Positions 1-12,246 of a stretch of DNA of 64,000 nucleotides are shown piece after piece (within the stretch, counting starts at the first letter, position 1; each line of letters begins with the position of its first letter). A program made the position numbers and the translations under genes. The notes below the pieces were generated by a model that saw only the letters and a program-made list of their open reading frames with translations, was not told the origin of the DNA and did not search any database. This DNA comes from Tenebrio molitor (Eukaryota; Arthropoda; Insecta; Coleoptera; Tenebrionidae), in NCBI RefSeq assembly GCF_963966145.1, contig NC_091055.1, positions 9,672,001-9,736,000 of the forward strand, given 5' to 3'.

Positions 1-2151
1 ACAGCTAAAGCCTGTGGTCATCAAAGGATAGACAGTTGCCTCATCTAGAAGAAACAAAGGACGCACGCTGTTCAATTTAGAGAAAATTAATCTTTTAGCC
101 AACTTTAGCCAATAATAAATAAGACATATTTTCCAAAGAACTAGGTGAAATGATATGTTTTAGGCATATTTTGCCCGTTAATGAGATAATTGTGATCGAT
201 TCCGATTACCAATATTCAGGTTTACAAGTACATATGTAATAGTCGTCGCTAATTTTCAGACACTAGTCTGATATTAAACGATCGATTTTGATGTCATCGT
301 TCGAGCGAAACACCAGTTCTCCGACTGAACATTCAAAATTGGACGGAATTGAACAGTCAACATGTGTACTTCTTCTGTGGAGGGCTAAATCAGAAAGTTT
401 GCCGTCACTATTAACTCTGTTGGGAAAATCGGGCCTTGATTTGTATTAGGGATGTTCAAATCCTAATAATAACAATAAATGTAACAAGAGCGTCCAGGTG
501 TTGTTGAGTATCTAGATCACGGATGCAGCGTCTCTGGAGGACCTCCAAATTCCCTTATTCCCACTTAACCTGCCGTCAAGAGTTAAGGTGGATATATTAA
601 AGAGCGTAAATGTCGCAAATATCGTCTGACACGTGTTTGTTGTGTCTTTAGCGTTCTTTCGAACAAAAAAGACATGTAGAACATGCGAACAAGAGTAATA
701 ATAATACCCAGGAATAAATAACGTTAGGGCGGATTTGTGTGCACCTAATGAAATATGTTCGGGGGTCGGATTTGCATGTGGTTTTTTTCTGGACTAGCAT
801 GTTGATTCGTGCGTGTTCGGTTTAGAATGTAACGGATAGTTGTTTATGGACAATGGCAGCGGTGTTGTGTTGTGATTTAATTTTTTAAAGTAGGCGTTCG
901 GGTCTAGCATTTAATTATTAATTTAACGAATCCCCGTCGTGGTAATAAATAATTACCGAGACAAACCTCCTGAGTTTTCTCTAATCTGTTGTATTATGAC
1001 TAATTGCAAGAGCAATAGGGAAACAGTTATTCGGAAAAAATCGACAACTCTGAGGCAAAAACGAAATTAGTTGTGATTAAGCACCTACATTAGGGCGGCG
1101 CGATCATATTTATAAATTATTGTCCTAATAAGAACTACTTAGAGATTTTCGCAATTGTTAACGGCACATTCACAAGTTCGAATTAGTGCTTCTAACTCGA
1201 TTACGATAACGTATAGGATACGGTTCCCTAATTGTCCCCCTACTAGACTACTTCGAATGGCTCTCTCGATACTAACTTCACTTGCCATTTTACCTAACTA
1301 GCGAGCTAACCCCCGACTCTGCTGCAAATTTTAACAATTTTCTCTCGACCGTTCTGCTTCTACAAAAATATTTAAATCGATTGACAGAACGAGACACATT
1401 TTCTGAACTATTTTCGAACACCAGACGGATGTTTTCCAAAATGAAATTAAATTGTCTTCCATCATTGTTTAAATTAATATCGAAAATTGTAAAACTGATT
1501 GGGGAGAATTAAATCGATTGGAGCGGAGTGCCCTATCAAAAATTTTATCCAATGAGGCGTAAGCAAAACTACGCATTAAATATAATACAACAGAATTTAA
1601 ATCGATGATGAATTTATGTACTCATAAATGGGAATATGTTTTGTACATAAATAGTATTACAGTATTGTGAATTTTCTATTTTAGCTCATTATTTAAAGCT
1701 GCTGATGTACGAAAACAGTTACACTGTTTCGTTTGTTTAAATATCAACAGAATTTGAATGAACGCATTGTTAGTATAGTTTAGCAAATTTGACAAAAGTG
1801 GAAATTAACAACAATTTAAATAAAATCTCGCATTTTCATGTGGACTATTTTATGGAAAATACGAAACTAGTTTATCAAATACAAACTAAAATGTATTACT
1901 CTTTGTACACACAGATATTGTAGAACAATATTAGTATATTATTGACAAAGTAATTTGCATTTGAAAATATTTTTTCTCCGACTTAAAAAAACTGTACCAC
2001 TTTAGTGAATTTAACTCGAGCATTATGCAAATACTTGCAGCAAACAATTTAAATAGTTTCGCGATCTAGACTTTAGAAACATCAAATTTTGAATTTATGT
2101 TTTGATGATGCTTGTCTTTCTAATTGTAGAAAAAAATATTGTACGGAAGTC
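1..2151. other. AT-rich noncoding DNA
   Basis: No open frame here has coding character. The longest, near 1282-1512, starts at a non-ATG codon and shows no domain. There are A/T runs and stops in all frames. I see no repeat unit or RNA gene. It would be intergenic if the candidate 5' exon near 3.4-3.8 kb is the start of the + strand gene. Confidence 0.6.
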
Positions 2152-2233
2152 GTGCATAAAGTGCTTTTTTTCACTCATGGGATTGCCGATTGTAAAACTT
2201 CCCATTCGTGAGAAAAAGTACTACTTCATGCAC
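2152..2233. repeat. Short foldback (inverted repeat)
   Basis: Arms 2152-2182 and 2200-2233 are imperfect reverse complements around a loop of about 17 bases. The left arm begins GTGCATAAAGT and the reversed right arm begins GTGCATGAAGT; both run through a T-rich stretch to a CAC...ATGGGA end. The size suits a decayed miniature foldback transposon. A hairpin RNA is less likely, because the arms carry several mismatches and a length difference. No target duplication is clear. Confidence 0.5.
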
Positions 2234-3383
2234 TTGTTGCATAAATTAAAATTATTTCATTTTCAATAAGATAACGATACAAAGTATTCGCCCTACTTTA
2301 CGCGATGGACGTCGGAATCAACCGATTTCGTCCCTACAGAAAACATTTGGTCTAATAAAGAACAAAATCAGACCATCTAGCAATTCCAACAAATCTGACT
2401 TTACTACGTTCACTACTAAAGATAAATAATGTCCCTCCGAATGAATGAAAGTGTGCGTGCACTTATCGGAGTCAAGATTCGGTGATCGATAAAAAAAATG
2501 CAACACGATTGGAAATAATGTGATATCCTGATATCTGTGCGTACATATTTTATATTTAGTCGCATTGTTCTGTTAATCTGCATAATAAGTTAGGCAATTG
2601 TACATTTGATATAAATGTAAAATAATAAATTAAACGTAATTGTTTTAGAGATTTATTGTTTTTTCTCGATTTTCATATTGCTTATAAATAATCGATTCTG
2701 CCGCAAATTCGGCCAGTTTATTATTTATTGTTGAGCCATAACTAACCGCAAAAATTTGTATTTATTAAGTTACGACATGAAAAAACGTGTTAAATACAAC
2801 CTTAAATTCCACTTGCTCATTCACGGATTTACTGGTACGTAAAGAACATCGAGCAACATGATTTTATCCGTTTCGAAGGACCACATAAAAATTAATTGAA
2901 GCAGCCAAACATGCATGATGATGATATTTGTTCAGTTTACGCTATTTTCGGCCATTGTTGTCAGCTTTATGTTTTACACAGTTTATGGCGCTACTAAAAT
3001 TCAGTCGATTATGTATTTTCCACCGTTTGAAAGAACAGCATCGCGAAAGAAAAAGTGAGCGCATTTCTACAAGTATAGTCTATTTGATAGACTATTTGGG
3101 GCGGTGTAATCGCCAGCGTCGAACCGAGTGACAATTAATGTCGACGGCTCGAACCGCGAAGTGGTCGATGTTTCGCGTGATTTTTGTTTTCGCTCGAATT
3201 ATCAGCCACAATTATTTTTACGTAGTTTATATTACGAATTTCCCGGTTTCCCTATTGGAAGTGGTGACGTAGTAGTCGTGCGCAGTTCGGCGCCATTCGT
3301 TGAGGGAATCCGATTTGTGAGATGTAGTTTTAGTTGAGTTCTTGCCGCCGCTGCAGTTCGATGTAAAAGCGTCCAGCTCGCCA
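2234..3383. other. Noncoding DNA, possible promoter-proximal region
   Basis: It is AT-rich to about 2900 and then becomes noticeably richer in G and C up to the candidate 5' exon. Frames at 2928-3337 are short, overlap frames on the other strand, and show no domain. TCAGT-like initiator words occur further on, near 3384 and 3746, but there is no convincing TATA box. Promoter activity is inference from base composition only. Confidence 0.35.
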
Positions 3384-3831
3384 TCAGTTCCAACTTGAAC
3401 GCAACATTGCCAACATTTGCACAGAAAAGTGTTTGAACTCGAACCGACTGGAAATTTTTCACAGAAACGACACTCCACACGGACACTCTACTCGATGTTT
3501 ATATGACAGCATAACATAAAACAATTGTACCAACGTTGTTTTTTAGTTTTTGTGGTGGCAGCGAGTGATCATCCCCGAAGTTTACAAAACTTATTTTTGA
3601 GTTGCGGATTGTAGCGGTGGTTATAAATGGGGTCGTATTTAATTGTGGTTGTTTATAATGGATTGTTTGCTGAGAAATAGTCGGCAAATGGAACTCGCAG
3701 CGAAGTTTTTAAATGCATACATTTAGAGAGTGTTTTCGGTGGTTTTCAGTGTTTTATGCTGTGCCTTGTGATTATATACAATATGTACACGAGAGTGTTT
3801 GTGTGATAAGTTGCCGAGGACTATATTAAAG
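3384..3831 (+). other. Candidate 5' noncoding exon ending in a splice donor
   Basis: The block is less AT-rich than its surroundings and contains initiator-like words (TCAGTT at 3384-3389, TTCAGTG at 3746-3752). It ends in ATTAAAG followed by GTATGT, a good donor with GT at 3832-3833. It has several short upstream ATGs and no long frame, as expected of a 5' UTR. The coding exon at 52342 begins with an acceptor and therefore needs an upstream noncoding exon; this is the best candidate I found, but the link is unproven. The transcription start could lie anywhere between about 3100 and 3750, or the true exon may be elsewhere. Confidence 0.25.
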
Positions 3832-6210
3832 GTATGTTTACGTTTCGTCTTTGCCGGTGCTCGTCTCAGCTCGAAAATCGCCGAATTCTCGATTCCGTCT
3901 GATTGACGAAAGCAAGCCGAGGCTGCACCCAACAGGACAGAAAATTATAAAAATTACCGTTCACGAAAGTTCTGTTGCCGGCATCGAGTCTTTCAATAAT
4001 GGGGAAAACTTCTTTTAATCTCATCATCAAAGCGGTAAAATGGCTGCCGTCGGATGGCTTTACCTCAAGCAAAACACTTTTCTTTCCAACTTACCAACCT
4101 TTTGTCCCACATTTTCGAAATTACGCAAATCGCTTACCACTCATCCATTGTTGAACTTCAAGCTTTCTCACTCTCGTCGCTCAAAACAACGACTCTATTG
4201 TCAAAAAAATATGTTCAAATCACTAATGAAACTTGTATGTCATTATTTCTAGTCGTTGGGCAATTTAATGAACGTGTTCGAATCTTTTAGATGTTGGTGG
4301 TCCCTTTTGTTTGTATCCGAGAAAGCTCATAACATCATATAATTAACATTAAATATTGCGGGACATGATATTTCTTCCACTCGCATTAGAATCAATGACA
4401 GTCACATTAATTTGGACAATTTTTCGTTTTCTTTTTTTTTACTATCGTCACGAGGGGGCATTTTTATTTGTCACAAAATCCGAGAGGCCATAAATATGAG
4501 GCATGGCATGGCTCAATATTATTTTAATTCCCAATTATTTTTTTGTTTCGTCATCAGTTATCCTCGCGTCCCTACACCAATTACAGGAAAATATACAGAT
4601 ACGAATACCGGAAGTTGAGATAAAAGTTTTATATTTTTTTAACCGGAGATAATTACATGATGAGGTTAAATTAAGGTATTTTTAATTTAATCAAGGCAAT
4701 AATTTGATAGTTCAAAGTAGAAACATGTTCTATCAAGCTGGGATCTACATAGAATGGTGCAGACGTGGTTGAGATCAAGCCGATGTGGCAACACAGCTTC
4801 AGACGCATCGCTCTTTTGTTTTTGATACAGGTAGTCTCACTTTCTTTTAATTTTTGAATTGATTTTTTTTTAACACATTTTAATATCGTCCGGGATACAA
4901 GATGGTGGTTCAGTTTCGACGCCGGGTACCTATTGGAAGTCGTTCCAAACGAAACAACCCTAATAATTTTGTGAGTTAGTCCAATTTATTATTCCGTTTG
5001 CGCAAGGAAAAAAGATCAACATTCTTATTGTGAAAACACAGGGGTACGTAAGATTTAGAGTCAAGAAAAAAGACCAACAGCAACTCGTGAAAGATCCACC
5101 AAGTTGATTCTGGTGGATCATAAAATAAACAGTAACAAGGGGTTGAAAAAGTGTGTTTGCTTTCTTATTGATATACCAATTAAAGACACTCCTCTGGGAA
5201 AGCTGGAATGTCTGTTTAGTCGATTTGAGTGGATTTTGATATTTGCTGCAAACGTGAAAAGTGGGGTTATCTCTTGATTTTATCATGTTTTGTGGGGAGA
5301 GGGCAATAAAATTGTCCCAACACGTTATGATAATATTCGGCACATGATGTACATAATATTATGAAAAATTTTAATGATCTACCGAGAATTCAGACAGGTA
5401 GCTTGGCAAGTCTTGTATGGACAGAAAGAAGCGCTATTTGTATTAGTATTTAGTAGTAAACGATCGTGCATCAAAGGGGTCGTAATTGCACGATAGTCGT
5501 TTGAACTTTTTCCATTATTAATTGTTCGTGTGTGTCAATCTCGTGTGACATTTGTGCGTAGAGTTGTTTTTTATTCAAAATAATCTCTATTAAATATGAT
5601 TCGGGCCGAAGTCGCGTCTTCCATTACAAAAATAGAATGGCGACGTGAGGGTATAAATAACACAGCAGACATCCGAGAACGTTCTCAATTATTACTACTG
5701 TTAAATGCACTTTTATAAATTATTCCAGCCGAGAATCCTCCTACCGAAATTAAAAGCAACGCAGTCCGACCTCTTCACATGATGGAAATCGCGAACCGGC
5801 ACACAGACCACAAAACGGTTGGAATTCTACCTATGTGGAGTGTCGAAAAAAAAACTACCATGGAGGATTCGAGGGCGAAAAGAGGACGCCCGCCGCACTT
5901 GGAGTGGCCTCCAAAGTGCACAATTTGGAAATACGCACTGGCTGGCTACTCACTCCCGTTTCGATTTTTTCTTGGAATATTTATTATTTACGCGTCGGCC
6001 ATTCTCTTTGTTCCTCTTGCGGCCGGTTGTCGTAAACGTATTTTCACGTGCTCAGGACGTTCAATAATGTTGTAGGGTGGCGGCGAGGGTGCGACGCTCT
6101 CCCGAAAACTCCCCAAGGAGGAACAATTATTGTCACTTTCATAATTTCAGCAGTGGAAAAAAGTGCGATTCGACTCCCCAATAAGTCGATTGAAGAGTGC
6201 CGGTGGGTGG
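3832..6210. other. Noncoding DNA
   Basis: Nothing specific was recognised. The longest frame (4960-5343, minus strand) has no domain and reads through low-complexity hydrophobic sequence. A GC-richer patch lies at 5780-6120 with open frames in several registers, the usual effect of fewer AT-rich stops. Confidence 0.5.
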
Positions 6211-7160
6211 TTGAATTATAGATCATGGTCACCCGATACTCGGCGCAAATAGCATCCGAAAGAGCTATTGCACAACCCGTCCGTGTTAATAAATCACCAA
6301 TAACAACGTCTTTACTGAGTTATTAGCTGTTATACAAGAAGAATCGTTTCGTAAGGTGACAATAAATTCCGTGATCCAAATTGTGTAGGTTTGGAATAGT
6401 TCTGACTGGCTGTTCTTGCAAATTAACCGAATTTTGCGCTCCGGCTCAGGAATATAATATGGTCATTCGGTACTAGGCGCTTAATCTGTTACGCAATCTT
6501 CGCGTTTTAATAAATTGCCATTAACAATGTCTCCATTCAACTATTGATGGTGTTTCGAAAAGAATTGTTTCGCAAACGAACAATAACTTCTTTCATGCCA
6601 ATCGTGTGGGTCGGACCGTTTTAATAACTCATTTCGGAAAAATTAGTATTAAAGGACAAGTCGCGATCAGTACCTGTTTGGAACAAAAATTCGTCTAGTA
6701 CTAGTTGTTTATAATAATAATAATAGTGAGGTTGTACCAACTTGTCGAAATTAATTAATAATTCAGCATTAACAGTGTCTCTACTGAAATCTTGACGATT
6801 TTAATTCAAGGATCATTTTACAAGTTGACAATAAGTTTCTTTCATCAGACTGCGTAGGTTGGAACAGCTCTAATAAGTTGTCTTTGTATTAAACAAGCTT
6901 TAATTAGAGCGCTTACCATTTCGACTACATTTTTTGCTATTGCTCGTTTTGTACAAGCAATGAAAACAAATTATAGCATTTCCACTTGAAAATTCTTTCG
7001 AATGCAGTTTTTATTATCCAGTCCAGACCATCGATTATAAATCATGGTCGTCCAGTGCCGGGTGTTATTAGTACCGGAAAAGAGCCATTGCACAACTTGT
7101 CGATATTAATAAATCAGTAATAGCAGTGTCGCCGATGAAATTCTAATCGTTTCAAAGAAA
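6211..7160 (+). repeat. Degenerate tandem repeat, about four copies
   Basis: A unit recurs at least four times. Anchor words resembling CATTAACAATGTCTCC lie near 6298, 6519, 6767 and 7117, giving spacings of about 221, 248 and 350 bases. Units open with ATTATAGATCATGGTC-like text (6216, 7034; AATATGGTCATTCGG near 6456). They continue through a TTGCACAAC...TTAATAAAT segment, and copies 1-3 end with ATTGTGTAGGTTTGGAA-like text. Copies differ at many positions, so the array is old. It could be a satellite relic or the internal subrepeats of a larger transposon. Confidence 0.7.
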
Positions 7161-10100
7161 ATATTTGAATGATTTGAATAATCACACACAGGTTGTGATA
7201 ATTTTTGTTTTGTTTTGAATAAAGATTTTTGTGTTGGTTCATAACGACGACACGGTCAAATCATGATAAGCAGTAGGAAAAGAATGTTTAGTTTAAAAAT
7301 ACAAACAGTAGAAATTACACAGAATGCAATAACCGAAGAGTAATAAAAGTGAGATGTCTTCTGACAGTCGCAAGTTGGTAAGTAATTTTGAAATGTTGGT
7401 GTATTTAATTTGCCTTGAGCATTTTGAGTTGGTGTTGTTTTTGGGCGAAACAGTTGACCGTTTCGTAATGAGAGCATGTTTAGCTGTTTACATTCGATAC
7501 GCGAAGTACTGTTGTTAAAAGCGTCCAAGAAAAATATTTTGCATTCGCACATTCGAGACCGTAAAGGTAAAAATTCATATTTCAGAGAGTTAAATTTTAT
7601 CTTGAGGTTGATTGCATGTATTGCGCTGAAATTTAAATATTTACATATTAAATACACCGTGGTGATAAGAATCAGGAGTACTTTACCTATAAGTTACAAG
7701 TTGTAAGTTAAACCGCCATTCTTTTTCTTGTTACAGTGACAAATGATTTTGTTCTTGTAAATTTGAAACAGTAATTCAGGCATTTTTCGTTCGATCGGAT
7801 AAAGAAATTCTTGAGTCATTTCGTATAAAAAAACGAGCTGCCATTGTGACAAGTAACGTTAATGAAATTCGAATTTATAATCCGAGGAAAGACAAGGATA
7901 TAAAATCAAATTATAAGTTTATATACTTTTTGAACCTCATTTACCAACTGTCGTACTGTCGATGGCATTCTGATGTTTGAATCACCGAACTAGTGGAGAA
8001 TTTTCTGGTGATTTGCATGCTTTTAATGGCGCTATAGCACCTGTCGTTCTCCGACGTCTTTAAGGTCTTGTGCATATTTTTGCGAATTTTCGACCGTCAA
8101 ATTCGGTAAATAGCGTGTCGATAATATGCGTCGAAATGAAATATTCGACGTTATTTGTTGGTGGTGTCGGGGAGCGGATGAGCGAAATTTGAAGGTGGTG
8201 TAAATGGCACCGAGGTAAACGACAGTCACATAGATAATGATTTTATTATTGTTATTGGTTCGATTTCGCAAAGTATTTATGCGCGCGTGTAACAAAGCAA
8301 CAAAAGCAAAATGGTGAAATTTTATCATTGATTTCTCCTTCACTGATTTGAATGTATACTAATATCATCTTTCGAATGAGTTGGCATAACTTAAACGTGC
8401 ATATCTAGGCAAGAATCGATTTTTGAGGCGTTTTCTTAGGACGGCGATTATAGGTGTTGTGAAAGGCGAATTCCTTGTAGCGCATTGATATCAAATTAAT
8501 CTTCAATAGACGTATTGGTTTGCCGCCGGTAGCGCCGCTTTTACCACATGCACGACCAAAAAGTACACATCCGACGAAAAAATCGACGAGGCTCGCTTTT
8601 TCCTGAAAAATCGCTCACAATTATTTATTTGTTCTAAGGGGGAAGTCCTCCGACGAACAAAATACCACCATGTCGAAGCTTTCCCGACAAATATTACGTC
8701 ATTTACGTAATCTGAACTGAGGCTGCAATTATCATGATGTAACGCGAATCGAACATCACCCGCAATTTGCATCCATGTACCATATCAAGACGTAATTATT
8801 TTTTGACTCGTCGATACTGGTATCAACGATTTTTGCCTTCTGAGTGACAGTTATTGTTTGTTGATCCATTGAGCGTCGACATTTCGATTTCCAGATAAAA
8901 TTTTATCGTTTATTCAACTTCCATATTTTAAATAAATTTTCTGACACGCATTCTATTGATTTTTACGTTCGGAGTGCAATTTAGATTCTGCTTTGCCACA
9001 CATTACGGTTTTCATTTTATAGCATTAAATTTTTATTCGTTTATGTATGTCACAGTTTGCCCAACAAAATGCCAACGCGGTCAAAAATTTTTAGTAAATA
9101 GTTCAAGCTTTCCACCAGCGTTGTCAAACAAATTCGATTCCATGCGAGAATTTTTTCACTCGTCCAAATAAATAAAAATCAGATGGAACCAAGTGTGGAG
9201 AATGAGAAGGATGCATCAATAAATCTGTTGCCCTTGCCATAGAAAGATGGTGTCTGTTTTGTCTTACAAAATTATTTTACTCTTTTATAATTCAGATTAT
9301 CTATACCTACATAGAAGTCCAAATTCTTAAGCAACAAAATTAGTACAATTTGGGAATTCTACTTTATCATATAATCATTCTCCATAATACGTTCTGTGTT
9401 TTTAAAGGTTTCGAAATATGTATGTATATTAAATACAATTGGGGCTTTACGGATACTTAAAATATATGTATACATATATGTAATACGCATACAACGTTCT
9501 TTATAATGAACATATTGTCAATTTGATTTTTATTTTCTTCTACGATAATTGTTTTTATATTCGTGTTAACGTATTATTGTCTGTTCAATTTAAACTTATA
9601 TAGTTTTTTTATGTAGTTGTTATGACGTTGAGTAACTAGACTTCGGCACCACTTTATTTTTTAAATAAATAATTATCTGTTATAATTTTTTTTTATATAC
9701 ATATTCGTATATTCGTGTTCGCGCCAAAAGTTCGGATGCGTTTATTTCTGGTGTTTTTAACCTTACAAATTTGAAAATCTAAGAGTAAGCGGCACACATA
9801 GGTAGACGTAATTTAGAATAGATGTCACGTCATGACTCCGCTTCCAGCTACCCCAAGGCACCCACCCCCACTTCAAGATTTTAGTAAGAGCACATCTTTT
9901 TGGTTCGTCTGTGTAAAAAAAGCGGCAGGTTACAAAGGAAAGTTTGCGAGATATTATACTTTGAAGTTTAAAAAAATTAATAATTTAATCGATCAAAAAA
10001 TTAAGTTCACTTGGTTAGAGCAAAGAAAATGAATTAATAAAAGCCTGAAAGCCTAAATAGGACAGAAACATGTATTATTATGTTGTTAAGAATAACAAAC

Positions 10101-10458
10101 AAAAAATTAATAAGATTTTTGTTACAAGTTCAATATACAAATTAGGTAATAAATGTTGGAATTTTAATGGTATTAAATGTTGAAAATTGTCACCGTTTGA
10201 TGTTAAAATAATAGTAGTCGATTCTCAAATTTATTTTGAACATTAAAAAAAATCTGGTGTTAAATTGGGCCAATTTCATTTCTCAAAAAGTCCACAAACA
10301 GATTCACTTTTTCAAAGTAAAATGTCCCAAAACCTTTTTTACAGAAAGGTACTAAAAATGATGTCGTGTTTCATAATCCGTCATTAAAAATGTAGAGAAT
10401 TTCAAATTTGTAAGACATATAAACATATTGGAACTTTTTGCAAATTAAAAAAAATGTT
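7161..10458. other. Noncoding DNA with AT-rich simple sequence
   Basis: Open frames on the minus strand at 7256-7657, 8032-8343 and 8503-8772 have no recognisable domain and no convincing gene structure. An alternating AT/TATG stretch lies near 9415-9485, and AT-rich low-complexity sequence near 9655-9715. Nothing else was supported. Confidence 0.5.
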
Positions 10459-10676
10459 TATACAGGGTGATTCACGAATGGTGTCTGATTTATTTACAAA
10501 AATATAATTATTTTGACACGTTTGATTGACACTCTTGTTTCATTTTTCTGAAATCGGATTACTATGATCACAAAATTTTATTCAAATTGAAAAACAGCGA
10601 AGTATTCTATGAGAGAGTAATTTATGTTGCAGGAATAAAGGCGCTAAATCAGACACTATTCGTGAATCACGTTTTA
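10459..10676. mobile_element. Short TIR element (MITE)
   Basis: Terminal inverted repeats 10467-10492 and 10645-10670 match at 25 of 26 positions (left begins GTGATTCACGAATGGTG). The left end is preceded by TATACAGG, an end sequence shared with the element at 47226. The matching outer bases on the right have decayed. The internal sequence of about 150 bases is AT-rich and noncoding, so the element is non-autonomous. The near-perfect arms suggest it is younger than most repeats here. The parent family is not identifiable from the sequence alone. Confidence 0.75.
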
Positions 10677-11156
10677 CTTAGGAAAAAAGCCTAAAGCCTA
10701 AATGTTTTTTTCTACTTTGGGTCTATATGAAAGCTATTACGACACGCATTTTGCGTGCTATAATAGAAATTTGCGTATCGAAACATACTAGTGCAATTTA
10801 CTTTTTCAAGGTTGGCATGACGAAAATCAAATGTCAAATAACCGTCAAAACAAAACGAATTTTAATGTAAGTTGTTGTTTCCGTGGAATATACAATTGTT
10901 GCAAACATTAAATGTGTCTTGGCCAGTTAGACTAATCCCTGGTAAATTGCTGTCCACAACATTTTGGTGAAAATTGCTTTTACCGCGAACTATTGTGCTT
11001 CTTTCTGGTCGTGTCGTCGAATGGCGCCTTGAATCTTTCAAACAATGACATTTATTTTGTTGCCAACCACTACAAAATTTCCCAAATTTGAAAAATGGTT
11101 CATTTTCGCTTAAAAATGGTTTAAAAGGTGCAAAGTAGAAAAAATAGTGTATGAAT

Positions 11157-11270
11157 GATATCTCGTTTATAAGGCATTTTGTAGCACTTGCTCCTTTATG
11201 GCACTCCTTGCAAGCTCGTCTTGCCCTAAACTCGTGCGTGCTACAAAATGCTTCTTATAAGATTCATATC
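11157..11270. mobile_element. Small foldback element
   Basis: Left arm 11157-11187 and right arm 11238-11270 are imperfect inverted repeats sharing the core CATTTTGTAGCAC. The outer parts GATATCTCG...TTATAAG and GATATGAATCTTATAAG also align. The loop of about 50 bases contains CAAGCTCG and CTCGTGC words. The total of about 115 bases suits a miniature foldback transposon. A related CATTTTGTAGTG word recurs near 12188. No intact target duplication is obvious. Confidence 0.55.
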
Positions 11271-11593
11271 ATAATATACTACTTTTTTGAAATTATTTTT
11301 ATTATCCAGAAGAAGCCATCTTCTATAAAACGTTTATAAACAAAGTGTTGTCTTGTTTCTACTTACGACAAAAGTCTATCAATATTTCAGTTAAAACTAA
11401 CGGGTTTCCAAATGAAAAGTTCATCAAGTTGGCTACGATGATTTTTTGATGAAAGAAGAAGCGAAAAGGGGATGATGCTTGCTTTGACAGATGTCAGTTG
11501 TGTTTTGCGAGTGTAACGTTTTTTTCTGTGGAATTATAATAAATCAACTGCTCACAAGTAAACAACATTGGTTTTTTTTTTTTTAATTTCACG

Positions 11594-11922
11594 ATGGTTT
11601 TCATTGTGAAACATAAAACTTTTTTAATCGAAAGTTATTTTCGAAACGGTACCAAAGTTGGGGGAGTTTGGGTTTATTCGATGCAAAATTGTATTGAAGA
11701 ATTTTAAGCTGAATTTCCAAATTTTACTGTAGATTCATAGAGTTTAAGAAAACTTTGGACAGAGCTGTAAATTTGTTTCGTGGAACTGGTCTTGTTTGGC
11801 GAAAACCAGGCAGTGAAGCAGTTCGAAAATCCACATACGAAATTGTTGCTAATGCTCAAGATATAATGGAAAATGCCCCAAAAACATCAACATCTACAGT
11901 GATTTTAAAATTGTCTTGGTGT
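11594..11922 (+). pseudogene. Frameshifted N-terminus of an insect transposase (HTH, DUF4817-like)
   Basis: Two + strand frames together resemble the helix-turn-helix N-terminus of Tc1/mariner-like insect transposases, often annotated DUF4817. The first frame starts at ATG 11594 and contains ESYFRNG, then a W-VYS segment and IEEF, with a stop at 11705-11707. The second frame, shifted by two bases, runs from about 11730 and contains NLFRGTG, RKPGS and a P-K-TST segment, matching the family pattern of an F-R-TG-V helix followed by KPG and a second helix. Similarity is lost after about 11922, and no DDE catalytic region was found. The premature stops and frameshift make it non-functional. The family name is from recall of motifs, not a search. 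Confidence 0.5.
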
Positions 11923-12039
11923 CCATTTAATGCTTTCAACATAAAAAACACATTTAACCTAAAATTTTACAGATTATACATCGCTGCGACTTCCGTCAAA
12001 TTAAGAGGTTTTCTCAGTGTTACCAAACATGTACAGTTT

Positions 12040-12246
12040 GTCCAGCGAGAGATTGGTTGACATAAAAATCACTAAATTCTACGTAGAGAAAGTGGTACCT
12101 AACGCACGTAAAATTTGAAATACATATATCCTTCAAGCAGTAAACATTTTTGCCCTGAAAGTATGCGCTAATTAATGTATTCTAGTGCATTTTGTAGTGT
12201 TGGGTTACAAGCCTACAATTTTAAATCTCCCAATCTCTCGCTGGAC
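12040..12246. repeat. 17-bp perfect inverted repeat pair, likely MITE remnant
   Basis: GTCCAGCGAGAGATTGG at 12040-12056 recurs exactly as its reverse complement at 12230-12246, 173 bases apart. Flanking bases show weaker matches. The intervening DNA is AT-rich and noncoding. The arrangement suggests a decayed short TIR element. It lies about 120 bases after the transposase-like relic, so the two may belong to one degraded transposon. Confidence 0.5.

Noticed and set aside
4960..5343. Minus-strand frame of 127 codons
   Set aside because: No domain, and neither strand shows splice or promoter signals around it.
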